Source of the DNA: Sphingomonadales bacterium
GTDB lineage: Bacteria > Pseudomonadota > Alphaproteobacteria > Sphingomonadales > Govanellaceae
Length of the DNA: 64,000 nucleotides
Reading direction: 5' to 3'
NCBI GenBank assembly: GCA_019455285.1
Contig: JACFMS010000019.1
Location: 1 to 64,000 of the forward strand
Shown here: piece after piece, positions 26,125 to 34,552 of the stretch
Layout of the letters: each line of letters begins with the position of its first letter
Numbering within the stretch: position 1 is the first letter of the stretch
Program-made: the position numbers and the translations under genes
The notes under the pieces: generated by a model
What the model was told of the DNA's origin: nothing
Database searches by the model: none
The model's input: only the letters and a program-made list of their open reading frames with translations

Positions 26125-26154
26125 AAAGTATCGCCAGTTAAAGTACCGCCAGTT
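26125..26154. repeat. Tandem 15-bp direct repeat upstream of the TipF-like gene
   Basis: AAAGTATCGCCAGTT is followed immediately by AAAGTACCGCCAGTT, one mismatch. It ends 19 bases before the start codon, in the promoter or leader region. It could be a pair of regulator half-sites on one DNA face pattern (15-bp period) or simple slippage. Confidence 0.55.
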
Positions 26155-26173
26155 AAGATCGGTCGCGAGAGGA

Positions 26174-27448
26174 ATGATGAGCGCTTTAAGCCGAGTTTTG
26201 TGGACGTTGACCGGCGGCATCCTTGCCGTTGCCGCGAGCCTCCTGGTTCATCGCCTGCTCGGCTATGACCCGATCTTTGCCGGTCTGGTGGGGGTCATTG
26301 CCTTTTTGATCTATCTGCAACTTTTGGCGGCGGTGGACTGGCGGGTGGAGCGGCGGGCGCTGGAGCACCGCATGATGGCGTTGCATGCCGATTATCAGGA
26401 CGCGGTGACGGCGGTGGAGGATACCCGGCAGGATATCCAGACCTTGCGGCGGGAAGCGGCGCAAGGGGGCAAGCTGTCCAGCTCCGAACTGATCGCCGAA
26501 TTGCGGGTGCTGCAAACCTTATTGTCGCAGGTGGCGCAGAAATCCGCCTCGCCGATGAGGACGCCGTCGACATTGAGCGATCGCCTGAACCATACCGCCA
26601 GCGCGCATGCGCTCGACCACGGCGTATTGAAGGGCGAAAAGATCCCGCCGGCCTTTGGCGCCGCGGCGACGCCCGATACGGAGCGCCGCGAGATCCTCGG
26701 CGTCATGCATCACGCCCTGGAGGAAAACCGCATCGACCTTTATCTGCAACCGATCGTTCGCCTGCCGTCGCGTAAGGTGGCGCATTACGAAGCATTCTCG
26801 CGGGTGCGCGACGACAAGGGGCAGATCATTTTCCCCCGCCAGTTCCTGCCGGTGGCTGAGGAGTCGGGGCTGGTCGGCACGCTCGATAATCTGCTGCTGT
26901 TTCGCTGCATCCAGGTCATCCGCCGGTTAGGCCCGCGCCGGCCGGGGGTTCGCTTCTTCTGCAATATTTCCTCACGTTCGCTGGATGACGAGGACTTCTT
27001 TCCCCAGTTCGTGGATTTCATGTCCAACAATGCCGACTTGAACGATCGCCTGACCTTCGAATTCGCCCAGGACGACGTGCGCCGGCACTCGGACGACGTG
27101 GCGCGCGGTTTGGCCACCTTGGGCCGGCAGGGCTTCCGCTTCTCGATGGATCAGGTGCGTGATCTTGATATCGACGCGCAAGGCCTGGCGCTGCGTCATT
27201 TCAGCTTCGTCAAGATCGCTGCGGACGTGTTTCGAGCCGGGCAAGGGCCGCTGCACCGCGCCGATCTGAAGGGCATCCTCGCCCGCCATGACATGGAGCT
27301 CATTGTTGACAAGATCGAGGACGAGGGCACGGTGATCGACATTCTCGAGGATGGCGTCGAGCTCGGGCAGGGGTATCTCTTTGGCGAACCGCGCCCGAGC
27401 CGGGATTCCTCCGCCGCCACCGCCGACGACGCCCGGGACGAGCTCTGA
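26174..27448 (+). CDS. TipF-like protein with degenerate EAL domain
   Basis: The protein is 424 residues. The start is ATG-ATG after GAGAGGA; the second ATG (26177) has better spacing. Two membrane helices (about 10-27 and 32-55), a coiled coil (about 57-125) and an EAL fold (about 175-410) give the layout of Caulobacter TipF, a c-di-GMP receptor needed for flagellum assembly. The EAL triad reads EAF, the catalytic DDFGTG loop is FSMDQVRD and the Lys region is FVKIA, so phosphodiesterase activity is improbable. Binding of c-di-GMP in place of hydrolysis is a reasonable inference. It lies near the c-di-GMP riboswitch and, further on, cheYZ. A HAD gene follows after eight bases. Confidence 0.82.
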   Translation: MMSALSRVLWTLTGGILAVAASLLVHRLLGYDPIFAGLVGVIAFLIYLQLLAAVDWRVERRALEHRMMALHADYQDAVTAVEDTRQDIQTLRREAAQGGKLSSSELIAELRVLQTLLSQVAQKSASPMRTPSTLSDRLNHTASAHALDHGVLKGEKIPPAFGAAATPDTERREILGVMHHALEENRIDLYLQPIVRLPSRKVAHYEAFSRVRDDKGQIIFPRQFLPVAEESGLVGTLDNLLLFRCIQVIRRLGPRRPGVRFFCNISSRSLDDEDFFPQFVDFMSNNADLNDRLTFEFAQDDVRRHSDDVARGLATLGRQGFRFSMDQVRDLDIDAQGLALRHFSFVKIAADVFRAGQGPLHRADLKGILARHDMELIVDKIEDEGTVIDILEDGVELGQGYLFGEPRPSRDSSAATADDARDEL

Positions 27449-27456
27449 TCATAGCG

Positions 27457-28311
27457 ATGACGCCAGCTTCCCCAGAGGTTCCGGTCCTTGCCGGGGTCGG
27501 TGACCTGGCCGGCCGCTTCGAGGCCGTCATCTGTGATGTCTGGGGGGTGGTGCACGACGGCTGCCGCGCCTTTCCCGAAGCCTTGGACGGGTTGACCCGC
27601 CTGCGCGCCGCCGGACTGCCGGTGGCGTTGGTATCGAACACGCCGCGGCCCCATGGCCCGATTCTCGATCAGCTCGCCGGCCTGGGCGTCGATCCGCGCT
27701 ATTTTGATGAGCTGGTGACGGCGGGCGACGTGGCCCGGGCGGCGCTCTTGGAGCTGTCGGCCGGCAGGCGCTGTTATCATATCGGGCCGGCGCGCGATCT
27801 GCCGCTGTTTGAGGGCGTTGCCGCCATCCGGGTGGACAGCATCGCCGCCGCCGACCTCATCGTTTGCTCCGGCTTTGCGGACGAGGAGCGGGAGACGGCG
27901 GAAGACTATCGCGCTTATCTGGCGCCGGCGGCGGCCGCGGGTCTACCGCTCTATTGCGCCAATCCCGACCTGGGGGTCTTTGAGGGCGGCAAATTCCTGC
28001 CCTGCGCCGGCTCAATCGCTAAGCTTTATGAGGAGATGGGCGGCGCCGTGCGGTATTTTGGAAAGCCCTATCCGGAGGTCTATGACTGGACCCTGGCGCG
28101 GCTGGCGGCGCATCGCGGCAAACCGCTTTTGCGGCATCGCGTGCTGGCCATCGGCGACGGCCTGGCGACCGATGTCGCCGGCGCGCGTGCGCAGGGTATG
28201 CCGGTGGTGCTGATCGCATCCGGGCTGCATCGGAACGAGCTTGCCGGGACGTCGAACAAGCTGTTTGCAAAGGCCCGACCCGATTGGATTTGTGAACGGC
28301 TGCGGTGGTAG
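27457..28311 (+). CDS. HAD-IIA family phosphatase (TIGR01459 type)
   Basis: The protein is 284 residues. Motif I is ICDVWGVVHDG, with DxD altered to DVW as is usual in this alphaproteobacterial subfamily; motif II is VSNTPRP, the conserved Lys lies in FGKPYPEVYDW and motif III is AIGDGLATDVAGAR. The cap resembles the NagD/4-nitrophenylphosphatase class. The family is called TIGR01459; its substrate is not established. It starts eight bases after the TipF-like stop, so they are probably co-transcribed. Confidence 0.88.
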   Translation: MTPASPEVPVLAGVGDLAGRFEAVICDVWGVVHDGCRAFPEALDGLTRLRAAGLPVALVSNTPRPHGPILDQLAGLGVDPRYFDELVTAGDVARAALLELSAGRRCYHIGPARDLPLFEGVAAIRVDSIAAADLIVCSGFADEERETAEDYRAYLAPAAAAGLPLYCANPDLGVFEGGKFLPCAGSIAKLYEEMGGAVRYFGKPYPEVYDWTLARLAAHRGKPLLRHRVLAIGDGLATDVAGARAQGMPVVLIASGLHRNELAGTSNKLFAKARPDWICERLRW

Positions 28312-28340
28312 TTTAACGACCTGATGCCGCAACAAAAAAA

Positions 28341-28427
28341 GCTTTATATAAATAGGCAAATTAGGACGCATAAATGAGCGATATAAAAAAATCCTCTGAG
28401 ATGCGTATTTGCGCCTATTTTATAAGC
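28341..28427. repeat. Long AT-rich imperfect inverted repeat upstream of tonB
   Basis: Arm 28341-28371 (starts GCTTTATATAAATAGGC, ends GACGCAT) pairs with arm 28401-28427 (ATGCGTATTTGCGCC ... TATAAGC) across a loop of 29 bases. Arm length is about 27-31 with a few mismatches or bulges. It lies in the 323-bp gap between the HAD gene and tonB, which contains no credible gene. It could be a cruciform, an RNA end structure or an operator for the TonB operon. Confidence 0.65.
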
Positions 28428-28482
28428 TCTTCAGGGTGCTAGTATAATGGCTCCAGTTGTGACGTCAGCGGGAATCTTTTTC

Positions 28483-28511
28483 TTGACTTACCCTACGGCA
28501 GCTCTTATTCA
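28483..28511 (+). promoter_or_regulatory. Candidate sigma-70-type promoter of the TonB operon
   Basis: TTGACT (28483-28488), 17 bases, TATTCA (28506-28511). A TATAAT also occurs at 28443-28448 without a good -35. Both are within 200 bases of the tonB start. No Fur box was clear. Confidence 0.4.
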
Positions 28512-28634
28512 CGTTTCCTATTACCGCCCAGGCGTCGGTAAACCCCATCGCAGCGTGAGCTTAATGCCAGAATTCTGCGGAATTTGGCTGGGTTCTTGCG
28601 GTGGTAAGCTCAAGTAAAGGACTGTAGCAATTTC

Positions 28635-29267
28635 ATGGCATATGCCTCGCAAGCAACCAATCCCGCACGCTTGATCGGCATCGGGATAGTGATCGTGATG
28701 CACATCGGCATCGTCATTGCCCTGAAGGAAGGGCTGTCGCGATCGATCGTCGAGTTGGTCAAGGGTCCGATTGAGACGAAAATCATTGAAGAAATTAAGG
28801 AAGAAAAGAAACTTCCGCCGCCGCCGCCCGCTAATCCTTTAAAACCGCCGCCCGTTTATGTGCCGCCGATTGACACGCCGATGATCGATTTGGAGCCGGC
28901 GCCGGATACCAGGGCGATCACCAGCACCACGTCACAAAAACCGGTCAAGCAGGCGCCGGCCATTCCCGGCACGCCGATTCAGCTTAACCGCAAGCGGACG
29001 CTGTCTAAGCCGCATTATCCGCCAAGCTCCATGCGGCTGGGTGAAGAAGGCTTGGTCACCATTAATCTATGTGTGGGCGAAAACGGCAAGATTACCGACG
29101 CCAAGTTGGTTAAAACCAGCGGCTTTCCAAAATTGGACGCTGCGGCGGTCGAACATGCCATGAGCGGCGCATGGGATAAGAATTTCATTCCGGCGACGCA
29201 GAACGGGAAACCGATCACTGCCTGCTCGAATGTACCGGTGCGCTTCAAGATTGAAAATGAGCGATAG
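28635..29267 (+). CDS. tonB: Energy transducer TonB
   Basis: The protein is 210 residues. An N-terminal membrane anchor (about 13-31) is followed by an acidic/basic stretch, a proline-rich periplasmic spacer (PPPPPANPLKPPPVYVPP, about 55-72) and the C-terminal TonB domain (about 125-210: HYPPSSMRLGEEGLVTI, then GFPKLDAAAVEHAM). It carries proton-motive energy from ExbBD to outer-membrane receptors such as the BtuB encoded here. It is the first gene of tonB-exbB-exbD-exbD-TPR. The ribosome-binding site is weak and distant (AAAGGAC). Confidence 0.92.
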   Translation: MAYASQATNPARLIGIGIVIVMHIGIVIALKEGLSRSIVELVKGPIETKIIEEIKEEKKLPPPPPANPLKPPPVYVPPIDTPMIDLEPAPDTRAITSTTSQKPVKQAPAIPGTPIQLNRKRTLSKPHYPPSSMRLGEEGLVTINLCVGENGKITDAKLVKTSGFPKLDAAAVEHAMSGAWDKNFIPATQNGKPITACSNVPVRFKIENER

Positions 29268-29336
29268 GGATTAATAATAACAATAAAGCTTTAAGGCTCG
29301 GACATCCTAACCACATTCCTACTAAAGGACCTTAGA

Positions 29337-30272
29337 ATGACCACGTTGGCTTCTGTTTTGAGAAAGATGACTTTATCGGCTGTAACGGCCATTGTTGCTG
29401 TTGTTTTCGCGGCCGTTGTATCGCAGTCGGCTGTTGCCCAGGAGGCGACCGAGGCTGCGGTTGACGAAGCGCCGGCCGTAACTGATATGGCTGCTCCGGC
29501 TCCTGCTGAAGAAGCTGCTCCGGCTGAAGAGGCCGCCCCTGTGGTGGACGTGCCGACGGTCGAACGTAAAGGCGACGTGGCGGAAGTGGAAAATCCCTAC
29601 GGCCTCGGCGCGCTATGGGCGCAGGGTGACTTTGTCGCCAAAGGCACGCTCATCATTCTGGTGATCATGTCCATGGGCACTTGGTACATCTTGTTCACCA
29701 AGCTGTGGGAACAGCAGGTGATCATGAAGCATGCCAAGACCGTGGCCGCCAAGTTCTGGACCGCGGGCAACATTCAGGAAGCCGCCAACCGCCTGGAAAA
29801 GACCAGCGCCTTCCGCGGCATCGTGGAAGACGGCTTGAAGGCCAGCGAGCACCATGAAGGCAAGATGACCGATCAGATCGATCTTCATGAATGGGTCAGC
29901 ATGGCCCTGCAGCGCTCGGTGGAAGCGATTAACAGCCGCATGCAGACCGGCCTGTCCTTCCTCGCCACCGTCGGCTCGACCGCGCCGTTCGTCGGACTGT
30001 TCGGAACGGTGTGGGGCATTTATCACGCCCTGATCGCCATCGGCATCGCCGGCCAAGCGTCGATCGACAAGGTGGCCGGCCCGGTGGGTGAGGCGCTGAT
30101 CATGACCGCTATCGGTCTGGCCGTCGCCGTGCCTGCGGTGTTGGCCTATAACTGGCTGATTCGTCGCAATAAGTCGGTTCTGGAAAATGTTCGGAACTTC
30201 TCGTCCGACGTCCATGCCTATCTGTTGAGCGGCTCGCGCGTCGCTAAGCAAGCCGCCGCTCGGAGCCACTAA
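29337..30272 (+). CDS. exbB: ExbB / MotA-TolQ-ExbB family proton channel protein with long N-terminus
   Basis: The protein is 311 residues with AAAGGA upstream. It has an apparent signal sequence (about 1-32, ending VVAQ/A), an Ala/Glu/Pro-rich linker (about 33-75: PAEEAAPAEEAAPVVDVP) and three membrane helices with the MotA/ExbB core: FVAKGTLIILVIMSMG (about 95-115), STAPFVGLFGTVWGIYHAL (about 215-235) and MTAIGLAVAVPAVLAYNWL (about 255-275). It forms the proton channel with ExbD. The extended N-terminus is found in this TonB-system type and may reach into the periplasm. Next gene starts three bases later. Confidence 0.93.
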   Translation: MTTLASVLRKMTLSAVTAIVAVVFAAVVSQSAVAQEATEAAVDEAPAVTDMAAPAPAEEAAPAEEAAPVVDVPTVERKGDVAEVENPYGLGALWAQGDFVAKGTLIILVIMSMGTWYILFTKLWEQQVIMKHAKTVAAKFWTAGNIQEAANRLEKTSAFRGIVEDGLKASEHHEGKMTDQIDLHEWVSMALQRSVEAINSRMQTGLSFLATVGSTAPFVGLFGTVWGIYHALIAIGIAGQASIDKVAGPVGEALIMTAIGLAVAVPAVLAYNWLIRRNKSVLENVRNFSSDVHAYLLSGSRVAKQAAARSH

Positions 30273-30274
30273 TC

Positions 30275-30700
30275 ATGGCAATGAGTGTTGGCAGCGAGGG
30301 CGGAGAGGAGGAAGTCATCTCCGCCATCAACACGACGCCGCTGGTCGACGTCATGCTGGTGCTGCTGATCATTTTCTTGATCACCATCCCTGTTGTGACG
30401 CAGACCGTACCCGTGGCACTGCCCAGCGTGTCCAATATTCCGACCATTACTAAGCCGGAAAACGTCGTGATCGCGGTTGATCGGGATGGCAACGTTTATT
30501 GGAATACCGCTCTGGTACCCAATAACCAGATGTTGCGTGAGCAGTTTCAGGGCGTTGCCGTCATGACGCCACAACCGGAAGTCCATATCAGGGCTGACAA
30601 GAATGTCCGCTATGAATATGTCGGCCGGGTTGTGGTTGCGGCCCAGCGCAGCGGCATCATGAAGGTCGGCTTCATCACCGAACCTGCTGCAGCGCGGTAG
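30275..30700 (+). CDS. exbD: ExbD-type biopolymer transporter (first copy)
   Basis: The protein is 141 residues: a short cytoplasmic start, one membrane helix with the essential Asp (INTTPLVDVMLVLLIIFL, Asp near 25) and a periplasmic domain. It completes the proton channel with ExbB. Start three bases after exbB. The paralogue that follows keeps NTTPLIDIMLVLLIM. Two different ExbD proteins in one operon are common in Xanthomonas- and Caulobacter-like TonB systems. Confidence 0.93.
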   Translation: MAMSVGSEGGEEEVISAINTTPLVDVMLVLLIIFLITIPVVTQTVPVALPSVSNIPTITKPENVVIAVDRDGNVYWNTALVPNNQMLREQFQGVAVMTPQPEVHIRADKNVRYEYVGRVVVAAQRSGIMKVGFITEPAAAR

Positions 30701-30718
30701 GGTAGGGGAGATAAAATC

Positions 30719-31156
30719 ATGGCTATGAACGTAGGACCGAGCTCGGGTGGCGGCGATTCCGAGCCGATGATGGAGATCAACACGACGCCGTTGATCGACA
30801 TCATGCTGGTGCTGCTGATCATGTTGATCATCACCATTCCGATCCAAACCCACGCCGTGAAGCTGGACATGCCGCGTCCCAATCCTAACCAAGTCACGCC
30901 GCCAGTCGAACCGGAAGTCGTTGAATTGGATGTGGATTTTGACGGCACGGTATACTGGAACGGCAATATGGTGGCGAGCGAGGACACCTTGCTGGCTTAT
31001 TTCCGCGATGTGGCGGCAAAGGATCCCCAGCCTGAGGTCCACCTGCGTCCCAACCGGCTGGTCAAGTATGATTATGTCGCTAAGGTGCTGGCTCATGCCC
31101 AACGTCTAGGGGTATTGAAGATCGGTTTTGTCGGCAACGAGCAGTACGTAGAATAA
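30719..31156 (+). CDS. exbD2: ExbD-type biopolymer transporter (second copy)
   Basis: The protein is 145 residues, with one membrane helix carrying the essential Asp (NTTPLIDIMLVLLIMLI, near residue 25) and a periplasmic domain that diverges from the first copy. Both share DGTVYWN or DGNVYWN and PQPEVH.R blocks. The gene is followed by a hairpin terminator, which probably lowers read-through into the TPR gene. Confidence 0.92.
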   Translation: MAMNVGPSSGGGDSEPMMEINTTPLIDIMLVLLIMLIITIPIQTHAVKLDMPRPNPNQVTPPVEPEVVELDVDFDGTVYWNGNMVASEDTLLAYFRDVAAKDPQPEVHLRPNRLVKYDYVAKVLAHAQRLGVLKIGFVGNEQYVE

Positions 31157-31170
31157 ACAATCCATACATT

Positions 31171-31215
31171 TGGCGTTCAGGATCGAAGAATTATCCTGAC
31201 GCCACTTGTATTTTT
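31171..31215 (+). terminator. Hairpin terminator or attenuator between exbD2 and the TPR gene
   Basis: TGGCGTTCAGGAT (31171-31183) pairs with ATCCTGACGCCA (31193-31204) with one bulge, followed by a T-rich stretch ending TTTTT. The TPR gene starts 21 bases after it, so partial read-through is likely. Confidence 0.65.
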
Positions 31216-31236
31216 AACGACCTGGAAGAGGATCGT

Positions 31237-32502
31237 ATGAAAAAGGCTAAACTGGCTTCAATTCTGATGCTTTCCGCCGCGTGGGTGTTTGGGGCAGCGA
31301 CCGTGACCTATGTCGCTGCGCCAGAGGCCGCTTATGCCGCAAAAACCGATAGCAAAAAGGTCATTAAGAACAAGAAGATCGGCGCACCGTTGAAGGCGGC
31401 GCAGGAACTGATGGCGAAAAATGATTACGCCGGCGCGCTGCCTAAGATCAAGGAAGCCGAGGCGGTGGCCGAGAAGACCCCTTACGAGGCCTACGTCATC
31501 AATCAGTTTCTATCGATTTCTTATTTGAAGACTGGGGATTATCGCAGCGCCGCCAAAGCCTTCGAGGCGATCTTGAAGTCGCCGGAAATGCCGGCCGAAG
31601 ACCTCGGCCAGAATTTGATGGTGCTGACCCAGCTGAGTTATCAGTTGAAGGACTATTCCAAAGCGACCGAGTACGGTAACCGCTACCTAACTACGGTCGG
31701 CCCGCGGGAAGACATCCAGTTGATGGTCGGCAATGCCTACTATCTGCAAAAGAACTACAAGCAGGCTTCCAATATCCTTCGCAACGCCATTCAAACCTCG
31801 GAAAAGGCGGGCAAAACTCCGCCGAAGGAATGGTACGACGTGCTGATGAGCAGCGAGTATGAGCTGGGCAACAGCGAAGGCGTAAAGAACGTATTGATCG
31901 AAAAGATCAAGAATTATCCGTCCGCCGGCGACTGGAGCAAGGTGCTGGATTTCACGGAACGGCGCCCGGCCATGAGCGATCGGCTCAGCCTTGACGTCTA
32001 CCGTTTGCGGCTGCTGACGGGCGGCTCTCTCGGTTCGGCTGATTACATGGAAATGGCGCAGTTGGCGATGCAGGTAGCGTTGCCAGGCGAAGCCAAGGCC
32101 ATTCTGGATAAAGGTTATGCGGCCGGCATTTTGGGTAAAAACGCCGAAAAGGAACGTCAGGACCGCCTGATGAAAATGGCCAAGACCCAGGCTGACGCTG
32201 ACTTAAAATCATTGTCGCAGCAGGAAAAGTCGGCGATGAAGCTGAAAACCGGCGATGCCGAAATCAAAATCGGCGAGGCCTACGGCAGCTATGGCCAGTA
32301 TGACAAGGCCATCGAGGTCATCCAGCGCGGCATCGCCAAAGGCGGCTTGAAAGCCCCTGAGGAAGCCACCCTGCGGCTGGGGATAGCGCAGATGTTTGCC
32401 GGCAAGAAGCAGGAAGCTCTCAATACCTTACGTAGCATCAAGGGTGACAGCAACGTGGCGGAAATCGCCCGCCTTTATGCGATCTACGCGCGGCAGCGCT
32501 AG
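31237..32502 (+). CDS. Periplasmic TPR-repeat protein of the TonB operon
   Basis: The protein is 421 residues with GGAAGAGGATC upstream. It has a signal peptide of about 35 residues (ending AAYA), a Lys-rich start and helical tetratricopeptide-type repeats over most of its length (for example AYVINQFLSISYLKTGDYRSAAKAFEAIL and IKIGEAYGSYGQYDKAIEVIQRGI). Proteins of this kind often follow exbD genes and are thought to assist TonB-dependent uptake; the mechanism is not settled. It is the last gene of the operon and faces cheZ across a repeat. Confidence 0.85.
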   Translation: MKKAKLASILMLSAAWVFGAATVTYVAAPEAAYAAKTDSKKVIKNKKIGAPLKAAQELMAKNDYAGALPKIKEAEAVAEKTPYEAYVINQFLSISYLKTGDYRSAAKAFEAILKSPEMPAEDLGQNLMVLTQLSYQLKDYSKATEYGNRYLTTVGPREDIQLMVGNAYYLQKNYKQASNILRNAIQTSEKAGKTPPKEWYDVLMSSEYELGNSEGVKNVLIEKIKNYPSAGDWSKVLDFTERRPAMSDRLSLDVYRLRLLTGGSLGSADYMEMAQLAMQVALPGEAKAILDKGYAAGILGKNAEKERQDRLMKMAKTQADADLKSLSQQEKSAMKLKTGDAEIKIGEAYGSYGQYDKAIEVIQRGIAKGGLKAPEEATLRLGIAQMFAGKKQEALNTLRSIKGDSNVAEIARLYAIYARQR

Positions 32503-32554
32503 GCTTCTTTTAAGCCTAAGCCATACGCTGCCGGACTCCTGCACTCATATCGTC

Positions 32555-32617
32555 ATCCCCGCGCAAGCGGGGATACAATTGTTTGATTTTACAATGGATT
32601 CCCGCTTCCGCGGGAAT
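32555..32617. repeat. Dispersed palindromic repeat, ATCCCCGC / ATTCCCGC family
   Basis: Two adjacent perfect hairpins: ATCCCCGC-gcaa-GCGGGGAT (32555-32574) and ATTCCCGC-ttcc-GCGGGAAT (32598-32617), preceded by the TCGTC that usually accompanies this widespread repeat. It occupies the gap between the convergent TPR and cheZ genes and may serve as a terminator for both, although T-runs are lacking. Confidence 0.75.
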
Positions 32618-32644
32618 AACGCTTATGAGTTTCGGGGGGTAACG

Positions 32645-33484
32645 TCACCCGAACAGGGCGTCGATGTCGGCCTGGGTGGTGCGCCCGTCCTTGTCTTTCG
32701 GCATCTCGATTTTTTCCACTTCGCCCTCGGTCACCCGGCCGCGCTTGGCGGACCGGCCGTTGACCTCCTGGGGCTTGGCGGCTTTGCCGGCCGCCCCGGC
32801 GGCCGGCATCGGCGCGGGGTCCGGTTGCTGCGGCGGCGTGGCGGCCGGCTGCTTACCGGCCAGCAGCGCGTCAACCTCGGTCTGGTCGATGCCTTCGCCG
32901 TCGAGCGCAGGCCCGGACATGAGGTGGCTATCATCAGTGGGGGTGGGATCAACGGCCTGGATTTCGCGCAGGTCGATGCCTAGGATGTTCTTCAGGTCAT
33001 TGGCGCGGTGTTCGATATAGGACAGCGTTTCCACCACCTTGCTGATGCGCTGACCGGTGATGTCCTGGAACGAGCAGGCCTCGAAAATGCGCATGACCTC
33101 GCCTTGTACCGTCGCCTTGTAAGTCTCCAGATCATCGCCGTCGGCGGCCATGATGACCTCGGCGGCCTCCATGATGGTATTGGTTGCTTCCTCGGTGGCG
33201 CGGACGATGGCGTCCAGTTCCTTGCCGGCGCGGGGGATGCTGGCGCCCTTGGTATTCTCCGGCTGCAGGGCGGCGATTTCGCGCCGCGCGTTGGAGATGT
33301 ATTCGCTTAACGACTGGCATTCCTGGTAAATACGCAGATCCACCGAGCGGAAATACATCTGCATGGTCTTGATCAAGACCTCGGTCACAGCGGCGACCTC
33401 GGTCAGGGAAACAGACGGGTTCTCGCGTTTCCGCAGGGAATCGACCAGCGCCTCGATCTGCTTCGGGAGCGCGCCGGACAGCAT
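32645..33484 (-). CDS. cheZ: Protein phosphatase CheZ
   Basis: The protein is 279 residues. It dephosphorylates CheY-P. The long four-helix-type region (about 1-165) contains the catalytic element FEACSFQDITGQRISKVVETLSYIE, with Asp and Gln as in CheZ. Then comes a low-complexity Ala/Pro linker (about 200-245) and a C-terminal TQADIDALF, the CheY-binding peptide of CheZ. The start overlaps the cheY stop by one base (TGATG), so the pair is coupled. Confidence 0.92.
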   Translation of the reverse strand: MLSGALPKQIEALVDSLRKRENPSVSLTEVAAVTEVLIKTMQMYFRSVDLRIYQECQSLSEYISNARREIAALQPENTKGASIPRAGKELDAIVRATEEATNTIMEAAEVIMAADGDDLETYKATVQGEVMRIFEACSFQDITGQRISKVVETLSYIEHRANDLKNILGIDLREIQAVDPTPTDDSHLMSGPALDGEGIDQTEVDALLAGKQPAATPPQQPDPAPMPAAGAAGKAAKPQEVNGRSAKRGRVTEGEVEKIEMPKDKDGRTTQADIDALFG

Positions 33485-33870
33485 CAGAAGTTCCCCAGAA
33501 CGGCTTGCAGCTTGGTTTTCAAGGTGTCGGCGTTGAACGGCTTGACGATGTAATTATTGACCCCGGCCTGCTTGGCGGAAATGACGTTCTCGGTCTTCGA
33601 TTCCGCTGTCACCATGATGAAGGGGATGTGCTTCAACTGGGCGTCGGCGCGCACTTCCTTCAAAAGCTCATAGCCGCTCATCGGGTCCATGTTCCAATCG
33701 GAAATCACCAGACCGTATTTCTTGGTGCGCATCAGACTGAGGGCGCTGGCCCCGTCCGTCGCCTCATCGACGTTTTCAAACCCGATTTGTTTCAATAGGT
33801 TACGGACGATCCGCAGCATCGTCTTGTAATCGTCCACGATCAGCACCGGCATAGTTTTCGTATCCGCCAT
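33484..33870 (-). CDS. cheY: Chemotaxis response regulator CheY
   Basis: The protein is 128 residues from the ATG at 33870 (GGGGAAA upstream); the frame to 33948 is not used because the CheY N-terminus begins at PVLIVDDYKTMLRIV. It has acidic residues at 13-14, phospho-acceptor Asp58 (VISDWNMD), Thr88 (MVTAES) and Lys110 (IVKPF), as in E. coli CheY. A single receiver domain. It binds the flagellar switch. The other chemotaxis genes are not in the window. Confidence 0.93.
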   Translation of the reverse strand: MADTKTMPVLIVDDYKTMLRIVRNLLKQIGFENVDEATDGASALSLMRTKKYGLVISDWNMDPMSGYELLKEVRADAQLKHIPFIMVTAESKTENVISAKQAGVNNYIVKPFNADTLKTKLQAVLGNF

Positions 33871-34077
33871 GGTTTCCCCACTTTGTGTTGCGGTGTTGCG
33901 ACAAACTTTGGCGGCAGGGTCTCTGTTTACGCCTCTACTCCCTGCCATGTCCGATAAACGCTAAGCTATAGGGCTTAAAAAAACGGTTAACTTGATGCAC
34001 CCCGCGGCCGGAACGGCTTCCCTAGGCCGGGATCACGTTCTATAGTCCCGACCGCTTTTGACACAGGGGATAGCCGC

Positions 34078-34527
34078 ATGACCAGGACCGTCGCCAGCAG
34101 CCGCCAGGGGGTTTATATCGACGATATGGCGGTGGGCGATGCCGCGACCTTCGCCAAAACCGTCACCGAGGCCGATATCCTGCTGTTCGCGGCGGTCAGC
34201 GGCGACACCAACCCGGTCCATATCGACCAGGATTTCGCCGCCGCCACGCCGTTCAAAAGCCGGATCGCCCACGGCATGCTCTCCGCCTCGTTCATCTCGG
34301 CGGTGTTGGGGGTGCGTCTGCCGGGGCCGGGCACCATCTACCTGAGCCAATCCATGCGTTTTCGCGCCCCGGTCCGGGTCGGCGACACCGTGGTCGCCAC
34401 CGCCACCATCAAGACGCTGGATGTGGACAAGCGCCGGGTGACGCTGGAAACCGTGTGCAAGGTGGGCGACACTGTGGTCATCGATGGCGAGGCGGTGGTG
34501 ATGGCCGACCGCCGGCCGACCGCCTGA
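34078..34527 (+). CDS. MaoC-family (R)-specific enoyl-CoA hydratase-like protein
   Basis: The protein is 149 residues with AGGGGATAG upstream. It is a hot-dog fold with the hydratase signature DTNPVHIDQDFAAATPFKSRIAHGMLSAS (about 42-70), where the Asp and His are catalytic. Such PhaJ-type enzymes hydrate trans-2-enoyl-CoA to (R)-3-hydroxyacyl-CoA for polyhydroxyalkanoate or fatty-acid metabolism; the substrate is not established here. ribF follows after 25 bases. Confidence 0.9.
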   Translation: MTRTVASSRQGVYIDDMAVGDAATFAKTVTEADILLFAAVSGDTNPVHIDQDFAAATPFKSRIAHGMLSASFISAVLGVRLPGPGTIYLSQSMRFRAPVRVGDTVVATATIKTLDVDKRRVTLETVCKVGDTVVIDGEAVVMADRRPTA

Positions 34528-34552
34528 GCCGGGCCTGCATATCCGATCCGCC

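Noticed and set aside
28374-28442. 22-codon ORF in the tonB leader
   Set aside because: No ribosome-binding site; it lies in the inverted repeat and has no recognisable features.
32521-32644. Possible CRISPR-like hairpins
   Set aside because: Only two different palindromes, no regular spacers and no cas genes; this is a dispersed intergenic repeat.
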